Origin: Chara braunii
Taxonomy: Eukaryota > Streptophyta > Charophyceae > Charales > Characeae
Length of the DNA: 22,159 bases
Assembly (NCBI GenBank): GCA_003427395.1
Contig: BFEA01000268.1
Coordinates: forward strand, 895,044 to 917,202
Direction: 5' to 3'
How positions within the stretch are numbered: position 1 is the stretch's first letter; every line of letters starts with the position of its first letter. The translations under genes were made by a program, and so were the position numbers. The notes under the pieces were generated by a model. It was not told the origin of the DNA and made no database searches. It saw nothing but the letters and a program-made list of their open reading frames with translations. This document shows, piece by piece, positions 15,512 through 22,159 of this stretch.

Positions 15512-15974
15512 GGTCTTCCATTGAATCTGGAAAAACGGATTGGGGGCATTGGGCCTCGGACACGTGGCCCTACGTGCCCAAACACTAAAACCAGAAAAAA
15601 AATAAAACATTTGACCGACCCCCCCTACGAGTCCCCAAACCTACCCGGAAGCCCTTCAAACCACTACGAGGCCCAAATCCCCCTTCCCCCGCCCGCCACA
15701 TCTTGCCATCCCCAAACCTACCCGGACGTATGTGTGTGTTTGTAAGTGTGTGTGTGTGTGCACGTGATTGTTGGTGTGCGTGTGTGTGTGTTTATGTGTG
15801 TTTGTGTGCTGTGTGTGTGTGTGTGTGTATGCGTGTCTTTTTTCCTGTTCTTTTTTGTTTTTATGTTTTTCATTTTTTTTTAAATACATGAAAGTTAAAA
15901 AAACACAAAAAAACTTCTTGTACATCTTTTAAAGATCTACAACCCTATATTTTTTATTTGTTTTTTTCTGCCTT
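15512..15974. other. Low-complexity flank of the LTR element
   Basis: A 79-bp-spaced direct repeat CCCCAAACCTACCCGGA (15632 and 15711), an imperfect TG microsatellite (about 15730-15835) and an AT-rich stretch (15836-15974). No gene. The five bases before the LTR are GCCTT and would be the expected target duplication; the other flank lies outside the window. Confidence 0.7.
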
Positions 15975-17009
15975 TGCGAGGATCAGGGTCCTCGGTAGGC
16001 CCAAGGGGCCCTGTTTGCAGCATTGCCCGCCCTAAGTGAAGGCGGAGATGCCCGCCCTAAGTGAAGGCGGGCTTAACATTTCACAAGAGGTCTACGACTG
16101 TCAATTTCATATTTGGGGGTACAGGCAGTTTCAACGCGCCAGTTGGCTGAGAGAAACACAGGCCGAGCAACAAAGACATTCCCACGGCCCTCCGGGCCTT
16201 TCCAAAGAATGCAGGCCCTCGGCGTGATTCGCAGCCTCATACAGAGACAGTTGGGCGCCCAACCGAACGAGGCCCAGCAGCCCAGTAGCTGCTGTACACA
16301 GGCAGCCTCCTGGGGCCTTCCGGAAGCTTCTGGACCCAGGCCAGTGCAGCCAGGCTGCTCGAGCAGACCAGCTCTTTCCATAAAGGAAAGAGCTCTCGCC
16401 AGGCAGCCTCATTCGGTCACTTGCTGGCTGGCGGCAGCGCTGCTGGAGTGATTGCTCGCGGGCTGGCTGCCTGCATTGGAGCAAGAGGCTGCGTACATAC
16501 GGTCGTGTGTGGGAGCAGGGCGCTGCTGAGGGCAGCGCCATAGCCAGCCTCCATAGCGGGCTAGGCTTGGATACACAGTGAGGCGCAGGAGTGGTCTTCG
16601 GGTGCAAGAGAGGCCAGGTGTGGGTGTTAAGTCGAGGAAGGGCGAAGGATGATGATGATGATGATGTGAGGGCACTTACCTTGTATTGGCGATGGTCAGC
16701 ATACGGGCGGCATCTTCAAGTACTTCGGGTTGCCGCTGATGTCAACAGTTGCATTGTCTATTATTAGGCTGATCGTAGCAGTGAGGAGTAGGATGGGCGC
16801 TGAGCGCCAAGTAGGAGTGAAAAGGGACTGGACTCTTGTGTTGCTGAAGGAGAGAGAAAGCTCTCCATGACATTGGTTTTCAGTACTACGAACCTCCATT
16901 GGTGTATTATTGGTGCAATGCTGCTCTCTGGACACAGTGTGACTATCTGGCTTTTAATGTGATGGTGTAATCTGGATTTGTCATCTCGCTGTTGCTTATT
17001 TTCCTTGCA
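15975..17009 (+). repeat. 5' LTR
   Basis: Starts TGCGAGG (the 3' LTR has TGCAAGG) and ends CCTTGCA, the inverted complement of TGCAAGG, directly before the primer site. It contains the family hairpin twice (16025-16047, 16050-16072), an AGCTCTTTCC / GGAAAGAGCT hairpin (16370-16394), the palindrome CTGCTCGAGCAG (16355-16366) and a GAT triplet run (about 16648-16667). Relative to the 3' LTR it has an extra 25-bp hairpin duplication and an extra 33-34 bp after 16264. No clear TATA box was seen. Confidence 0.9.
16050..16072 (+). other. LTR-family hairpin, intact copy
   Basis: GCCCGCC pairs with GGCGGGC around loop CTAAGTGAA. A tandem copy at 16025-16047 has the same loop but a damaged 3' arm (GGCGGAG). 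The 3' LTR copy (21335-21357) has one stem mismatch. Confidence 0.75.
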
Positions 17010-17012
17010 ATT

Positions 17013-17030
17013 TGGTATCGGAGCTGGTTC
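17013..17030 (+). other. Primer-binding site, initiator tRNA-Met type
   Basis: TGGTATCGGAGCTGGTTC, three bases after the LTR end. Plant retrotransposons primed by initiator tRNA-Met carry TGGTATCAGAGC; one substitution (A to G) separates them in the first 12 nt. It marks the start of minus-strand DNA synthesis. Confidence 0.85.
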
Positions 17031-18253
17031 ATATTGCGCTTCCTTGGTTCTTCGCAATAGCTATTGGTGCTTCGCATGTGGTGTGGGGCAGTGATAAGGC
17101 ATTGGCATTGAACATTAGGCAGCCCAGGGTAGGTTGCCGGTGAGAAATCTGTGGTTGGGGGCAGCATTTATGAGGTACGTTGCTCTCTTCCTTATTCTTC
17201 CTGGGCAGCAAGCTGGTGGGAGACGGGCGAAGCCTCTGAAGGGCCCTGGACGAAGCACTCGGGTCACGGTCACCATGCCAACCCGCTGGGACTAGTACAC
17301 GCATGCTTTGCCGCAAGTCCTTGGTTCTGCTGCTTGCGCAATAGAGGTCATGCAGGGCATGCCAGCCATTTGACAGACGCTTACCAGACTGTCTTTAAAC
17401 ATTTCTGGCTGGGGACTCGGGATTGAATCTGGCTGTGATCGTCGTCCTGTCTGCGACGTTAAATAATTCCTGAGAAGATGGGGGCTCTCCTTAAATCCCT
17501 CCTGATCAGCCAGATCAACCGGGTGTAAGGCTCGTTGCATGCGAGGGTCAATAAAGTGCAGGGGCTGGCAGGTTCGGCGTTAACTTGGGGCACAGGGGTG
17601 GGCCGGATTGCACACCTTCAGACACGCTGCTCAACCAGATGCTCAGGACATTGACACAAAGTGACCACTCAAGAAGGATACAGGGGGAGGGGGGATTCCG
17701 GTAACTGCTCGCAGTGGCAATCAACAGACAATCTGCCATCAAGCATACATCTCCAACAAGAGATGTTATTTTTATTTTGATTATCTAGTTGTTACAGACT
17801 TGCCTAACAACTGACACACAGCTACAGACAGAATAGATCTTTGCTGTATAGCAATCTGTTCTAGGGTAATCTAAAAATAGATATAATATTTCCTATAGGA
17901 TCTGACATTAGTTGTTGTTACATCACCTAATTGTTTCTGTTCAGGCCGACCGAAATCAGTCGTGTATCATACTCGGTTGTGTGTCAGGCTAAGGTAGGAT
18001 TCAGTGTGGATTCTAGTTTAGATCACACACGCTGTAGCTCATGAGTGATGCAAGCACAAGTGAGGAGTCGTTAGTCGATGACCGTAGGACTACTCGTGGG
18101 ACTGCTCGCAGTTAACCTTTGACATTCTTGGAGTTAGGTCCAGGAGACGAGAGGAGATTGCGGAGAGAGGCTAGAGAGAGAGCAGCAGCAAGGAGAGTGA
18201 GGGTGACTGAGGATAGTGCCAGGGCTAGAACTATAGCTAGCACCGATACAACC
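17031..18253 (+). other. Retrotransposon leader, no gene recognised
   Basis: The untranslated stretch between primer site and gag, 1.2 kb, which is long. An AT-rich island at about 17764-17935 differs in composition from the rest and holds an 8-bp hairpin AGTTGTTA / TAACAACT (17787-17812); it could be a small insertion. The ORFs of 60-95 codons here lack any motif. Confidence 0.6.
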
Positions 18254-19986
18254 ATGGCTACTTCATCTACCATGTCGCAAACCTCTTCACAGTCCACTTC
18301 GTCAGGAGTAAGCCAGAGTGGTTCTCAGGGGTCCGTTAGCCAGACTGTTGGCTTGCGAGTCAGCCAACAGACTCAACTCACGCCGTAGGATTATGAAGTC
18401 CTCCAAGCAGAAGAACTTCAAGATGAGTTACAACGACAATTGGATGAGGCAGCAGAGAGGAGAAGGAAAGCAATCCTGAGAAAAGCTAGACTAGGTAATA
18501 GAAGAGAGCAGCTAGGCAGACTGGAAGGACGAGATGAGGCGGCATTAGACCCTACTGTTCGTGTGCTGCGTAATGCTTTACTATCGGCGGCAGAACCGCA
18601 GAATGTCCAGCAGGAATTGCTGGCCGAATTGGTTGCAGGCCAGAAACAGATCCTGGCTGAACTTCGGGCTCCTCGTACAATGATGAGGCAGCCACAGTTT
18701 GCTGTAGTTCCCCCTGTGGGTGTGGGTTGTCATTCATCGATGCCGCAACACATAGGGCCAACTTTCTCTCCTATGTTTGGCATAGCCCCTCCACGTGGTT
18801 TAGTAGCAACTAGTGGTCCGGTTCATAGAGTCTCAGTCGTACCATCTACGACAGTGGTGACTAAATTCCCACTGTCAAGCCAGGCCTAGGTTAGTGTGCA
18901 GCAGCCTGTTTCAGTGGCTATGCAGCCGCTGCAGCAAGCCCCTGGGCCCATGCAGCCTATGCAACCAATGCAGTGGATGCCCAAGATACCCCAGATGAGT
19001 CCTAAGCCCTTCTCTGGAGATAGGAAGAAGGATGACTTAGACACCTGGGTGAGGACTGTGCCTACTTATGTGAGGCACAAGCTCATCAGGCCAGAGCAAG
19101 AAGTTGAAGTGGCTGCCTCCTTTTTAGAGGGGTCAGCAGGCCCCTGGTTGAATAGTCTAGTGCAGCAGCAGGGCTACGTCAAAACTTTGATGCATGGGCA
19201 CAGGCCCAGACATTGGAAGAGTTCGTACGGTCCGTGTATAACAGGTGGCATGACCCGCAAGGGGCTCAAAAGTCCACCGATGCTATCAACAGTCTTTGTT
19301 CCCGCAACTTCAAGAATGTTAGAGAGCTACCGGACACCGTAGAACGTCTACGCGTGGTACCTGGTGTGCGTTTTGACCAGCAGGTTCTCCTGACGGATTA
19401 CCTAAGTTGCCTACCTGCAGAGGTAAGGACCAAGCTGGTTGATGAGGCCTATGTCGACCAGCACACCTTCGCTACTTTTAGTAAGAAAGCTCTGGACATA
19501 GAGGCAAGGCTGGGATCTACGCATCAGACATCTCACGATGGTAGGAATAGACTTCCTCAGGACTGGAAGAAAAAGGGCCAGTTGATGTTCGTTGACCATG
19601 ATGGTCAAACGACGGAGATTGACAATTTCCCAAACCTTGGGGAGGTGACAGAGCATGATGGGGCCAGCGAGACTTCGGATGGGGGAGTTGTGGCACCTAT
19701 CAAGGAAATGGCTAGGGGGACCGGGAAGAAGAAGGTAGTACGGTCCACGAGTCAGGGCGACCAAGGCACACCTGCCTGGGTGAAGCTTGGTTTGGAGCAT
19801 GAGCTGTGGAGGGACCGAGTTGCTAGGGACACGTGTATGAACTGTGGCAATTATGGCCACACGTCTAGAACGTGCCGAGGCAAGAAAGTCTTGACGAGGG
19901 TAGCCTCACCAATGGTGGTGGGACTATCTTCAAACTCTGGCAGTGGTTCTGCGAGCACTTCGCAGGGAAACACCTCGGGTCTGTAG
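18254..19986 (+). pseudogene. gag: Ty3/gypsy gag with CCHC zinc knuckle
   Basis: Gag forms the particle that packages element RNA. The likely start is ATG 18254 in ACCATGG, a strong eukaryotic context; no upstream ATG in frame is better. A Ser/Gln-rich N-terminus ends at TAG 18386-18388. The same frame continues with a charged helical region (DELQRQLDEAAERRRKAILR) to TAG 18887-18889, then a Gln/Met/Pro-rich linker and the gag domain (PKPFSGDRKKDDLDTWVR, then AASFLEGSAGPWL). A one-base loss in the A-run near 19181-19185 moves to the frame reading FDAWAQAQTLEEFVRSVYNR, which stays open to TAG 19984-19986 and carries the knuckle CMNCGNYGHTSRTC (19834-19875, CX2CX4HX4C). Two stops and one frameshift make this copy non-functional unless the shift is a sequencing error. 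Confidence 0.88.
19965..19971 (+). promoter_or_regulatory. -1 ribosomal frameshift site GGGAAAC
   Basis: The heptamer fits X XXY YYZ exactly in the gag frame (G GGA AAC; GGA at 19966, AAC at 19969). Slipping back one base continues as CAC CTC GGG into the long protease-integrase frame, and the gag stop follows 12 nt downstream. GGGAAAC is a known functional slippery sequence in plant-infecting viruses. A candidate stimulatory stem lies at 19994-20021, 22 nt downstream, further than the usual 5-9 nt. Confidence 0.7.
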
Positions 19987-21449
19987 GAGTGTTAGCCGCT
20001 CTTACTCGCGCTGAAGTGGCTACGTTGCCTTCCCCACTTCAGGCGTTGGCCAAGGCTAGTGACCCACGCATCGCCCCGCAAACACATTCAGACCCACCGA
20101 CGCTCTGTTCGAGAGATGTGTCTGAGGCCCTAGAAGAGTTAGCTACCGAGTGGTCAGGGAAGGCCCCCAGGGACTCTTGGGTGATGATCAGTAGAGGTCC
20201 AAAGGGTGAACATTTCGTGGTAGAGGTTGATGTAGGTGGCCGCAAAGTTGGCGCCTTCGCAGACATAGGCTCTACACGAAACTTCATCAGTCGTGCTTGT
20301 GTGGATAGACTGCGCTTAGGGGACCAAGTCCAATGGCTTAGCAAAACTGTAGCCTCTACGCTAGCCAACAAGCACCAAATGATTGTAAAAGACTATGTCA
20401 AGGACGTAGTCTGCACCTTCTCCTATGGAGGAGGGGAAGTGAATGATAGGGATGTAAGGTTTACCAGTGAATTGTGGCAGGCAACTGCTAAACAAATGGG
20501 AACCAAGCTCCAAATGACTTCAGGGAATCACCCTGAGTCAAATGGTCGGGCAAAAGAGATGAACCGGGTAGTACAGCACCTGCTTCGGCATTATATTAAG
20601 CCAAGTCAGGATGACTGGGACGAGCAGTTACCTCTCGTCGCCAGCCTGTACAATAGCGTTGTGCATAGTACTACGGGTATGACTCCCAACCAGCTACATC
20701 TTGGTTGGAAACCCAGAACTGCGCTTGATTTTCTGCTACCGGAAAGGCAACCCACTGCAGCCCCTGGCAGCATAGAGTATGCTATCAAATATGAACAGAT
20801 GCTGCAGAAGGCAGTGAAACATATTAAGAAGTCTCAAGATAATATGATTGCATCTGAGAACAAACATAGACGGCCTGCTAACTTTCAGGTAGGTGAGAGA
20901 GTCTGGGTGAGGTCATCTGAACTGGGTCAGGAGATGGGGATCTCAAGAAAACTGATGCCACAGTGCTTTGGGCCCTGGGAGATCTTAGATATTGTAGGGG
21001 ATCAACCGGATGGGCCTTCATACGTGATCCGTGTTCCTGCACACCTATGCACATACCCTATGTTCCATGCCTCCAAGCTGGCACCTTTCGCTGCAACTGA
21101 CCAGTTTCCTTCAAGAAGATCAATGCTGCCCCCAACCATGGACGGCGAGGTGGACATCGATCAGATTGTGGGGCATCGAATGATGCCAGTTCCTCGACCA
21201 TCAGGCAGAGGGCGCCCTCCTAAACCAAGAATGCAGTATCGTGTGAGCTTCAGACATCACCTCGATCCCAAGGAAGATCGCTGGTGCAAGGATCAGGGTC
21301 CTCGGTACGCCCAAGGGGCCCTGTTTGCAGCATTGCCCACCCTAAGTGAAGGCGGGCCTAACATTTCACAAGAGGCCTACGACTGTCAATTTCATATTTG
21401 GGGGTACAGGCAGTTGCGATGCGCCAGTTGGTTGAGAGAAACAAGCTGA
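19971..21449 (+). CDS. Protease-integrase fusion ORF (RT/RNase H deleted)
   Basis: Read by -1 frameshift from gag; open for 492 codons (525 with the upstream overlap). Order: linker; retropepsin-like segment GRKVGAFADIGSTRNFISRA (active-site triad D-I-G at 20262-20270, not DSG/DTG); then at about 20435-20445 a direct join to the integrase core at NDRDVRFTSELW (second catalytic Asp, 20445), HPESNGRAKEMN, and NSVVHSTTGMTPNQLHLGWK; then the GPWEILDIVG and YPMFHASKLAPF region; finally a chromodomain-like tail (QYRVSFRHHLDPKEDRW). Reverse transcriptase, RNase H, the zinc-binding part of integrase and its first catalytic Asp are all missing. The catalytic Glu position holds Lys (AAA 20553-20555). 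The last 55 codons lie in the 3' LTR. It may produce a protein but can be neither an active protease nor an active integrase. Confidence 0.85.
   Translation, partial: HLGSVGVLAALTRAEVATLPSPLQALAKASDPRIAPQTHSDPPTLCSRDVSEALEELATEWSGKAPRDSWVMISRGPKGEHFVVEVDVGGRKVGAFADIGSTRNFISRACVDRLRLGDQVQWLSKTVASTLANKHQMIVKDYVKDVVCTFSYGGGEVNDRDVRFTSELWQATAKQMGTKLQMTSGNHPESNGRAKEMNRVVQHLLRHYIKPSQDDWDEQLPLVASLYNSVVHSTTGMTPNQLHLGWKPRTALDFLLPERQPTAAPGSIEYAIKYEQMLQKAVKHIKKSQDNMIASENKHRRPANFQVGERVWVRSSELGQEMGISRKLMPQCFGPWEILDIVGDQPDGPSYVIRVPAHLCTYPMFHASKLAPFAATDQFPSRRSMLPPTMDGEVDIDQIVGHRMMPVPRPSGRGRPPKPRMQYRVSFRHHLDPKEDRWCKDQGPRYAQGALFAALPTLSEGGPNISQEAYDCQFHIWGYRQLRCASWLRETS
19994..20021 (+). other. Candidate stimulatory stem-loop
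   Basis: AGCCGCT pairs with AGTGGCT (six Watson-Crick pairs and one G-U) around a 14-nt loop. The spacing from the heptamer is long, so its role is uncertain. Confidence 0.35.
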
Positions 21450-22159
21450 GCAACAAAGACATTTCCACGGCCCTCCGGGCCTTTCCAAAGAATGCAGGCC
21501 CTGGGTGTGATTCGCAGCCTCATACAAAGACAGTTGGGTGCCCAACACAGGCAGCCTCCTGGGGCCTTCCGGAAGCTTCTGGGCCCAGGCCAGTGCAGCC
21601 AGGCTGCTCGAGCAGACCAGCTCTTTCCACAAAGGAAAGAGCTCTCGCCAGGCAGCCTCATTCGGTCACTTGCTGGCTGGCGGCAGCGCTGCTGGAGCGA
21701 TTGCTTGCGGGCTGGCTGTCGGCATTGGAGCAAGAGGCTGCGCACGTCCGGTCGTGTGTGGGAGCAAGGCGCTGCTGAGGGCAGCGCCATAGCCAGTCTC
21801 CATAGCGGGCTCGGTTTGGATACACAGTGAGGCGCAGGGGTGGTCTTCGGGTGCAAGAGAGGACAGGTGTGGGTGTTAAGTCAAGGAAGGGTGAAGGATG
21901 ATGATGATGATGATGTGAGGGCACTTACCTTGTATTGGCGATGGTCAGCATACGGGCGACATCTTCAAGTACTTCGGGCTGCCGCTGATGTCAACAGTTG
22001 CATTGTCTATTATTAGGCTGATCGTAGCTGTGTAGGAGTAGGCTGGGCGCTGAGCTCCAAGTAGGAGTGAGAAGGGACTGGACTCTTGTGTTGCTGAAGG
22101 AGAGAGAAAGCTCTCCATGACATTGGTTTTCAGTACTACGAACCTCCATTGGTGTATTA
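21285..22159 (+). repeat. 3' LTR (cut by window edge)
   Basis: Starts TGCAAGGATCAGGG and aligns to 15975-16909 all the way to the window end, lacking 60 bp in three indels. About 100 bp of the LTR should lie beyond. A short purine run AAGGAAGA (21270-21277) seven bases upstream is the only polypurine-tract candidate. It keeps the 10-bp hairpin (21619-21643), the palindrome CTGCTCGAGCAG (21604-21615) and the GAT triplet run. Confidence 0.9.

Larger units (their letters stand above)
15975..22159 (+). mobile_element. Ty3/gypsy LTR retrotransposon lacking RT/RNase H
   Basis: Order: 5' LTR, initiator-tRNA-Met-like primer site, 1.2-kb leader, gag with CCHC knuckle, -1 frameshift site, protease fused to C-terminal integrase with chromodomain-like tail, 3' LTR cut by the window edge about 100 bp short of its expected end. 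The 5' LTR is 1035 bp. The LTRs differ by roughly 4-5 percent in substitutions by eye (about 36 in 825 compared positions, mostly transitions) plus three indels, so insertion is not recent. With no reverse transcriptase or RNase H the element cannot copy itself; it would need these from a related full element. It is distinct from LARD/TRIM elements because it retains coding gag and part of pol. Confidence 0.9.

Noticed and set aside
16131-16607. 158-codon minus-strand ORF in the 5' LTR, with a 154-codon counterpart at 21392-21856
   Set aside because: Present in both LTRs because the LTRs are copies; no domain, and the indels between LTRs alter it.
18119-18253. Start of gag at 18119
   Set aside because: That position is TTG, not ATG; the first good in-frame ATG with strong context is 18254.
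19411-19860. 149-codon minus-strand ORF opposite gag
   Set aside because: Shadow of the gag frame with the CCHC knuckle on the plus strand.

Overview
The window reads as an unfinished piece of a large, repeat-rich nuclear genome from the plant lineage. The pointers are Ty3/gypsy (chromovirus-type) retrotransposons, a primer-binding site resembling plant initiator tRNA-Met, plant-like U6 and 18S relics, a mitochondrial-type uS11 relic, and abundant GA/CT and CA/TG microsatellites. A charophyte or bryophyte-like genome would fit, but the species is not proven. I see no intact cellular protein gene; almost everything recognisable is a transposable element, a repeat or a gene relic.

Assembly state matters here. 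Two complete Nextera-type junction adapters (two 19-bp Tn5 mosaic ends, head to head) remain in the sequence at 35-71 and 3100-3137. The 34 nt before the first are an exact copy of 4553-4586. Sequence to the left and right of 3100-3137 should not be assumed to be neighbours. There is a 30-N gap at 10497-10526 between two near-identical 92-bp copies, and a single N at 4366.

Layout. 380-2300: decayed Ty3/gypsy pol (protease, reverse transcriptase, RNase H; integrase lost). 2639-3137: microsatellites and a 132-bp tandem duplication ending in the adapter. 3849-3959: two degenerate antisense copies of the extreme 5' end of 18S rRNA. 4301-4427: long CT tract. 4628 to about 5370: diverged LTR of the same family as the element at the right end. 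5517-6130 and 8343-9075: tandem duplications with nested duplications. 9169-9384: foldback. 9369-10254 (+) and 11382-12338 (-): two inverted copies of a second LTR-like family. Between them lie a mitochondrial-type uS11 relic and a U6-like sequence with a 13-nt net insertion; a second U6 fragment abuts the right copy. 12471-12611: 26-bp minisatellite. 13190-14100: non-autonomous hAT element with an exact 8-bp target duplication, inserted in one copy of a tandem repeat whose other copy preserves the empty site.

15975 to the window end is the most coherent unit: a Ty3/gypsy element with LTRs beginning TGCAAGG (mutated once in the 5' LTR) and ending CCTTGCA, an initiator-tRNA-Met-like primer site, a gag with a CCHC knuckle, a correctly phased GGGAAAC slippery heptamer, and a pol ORF in which protease is joined in frame to the C-terminal part of integrase. 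The reverse transcriptase, RNase H and first part of integrase are deleted, so the element would depend on a relative for reverse transcription. Its LTR family carries a small hairpin whose stem has a compensatory base-pair change between copies.
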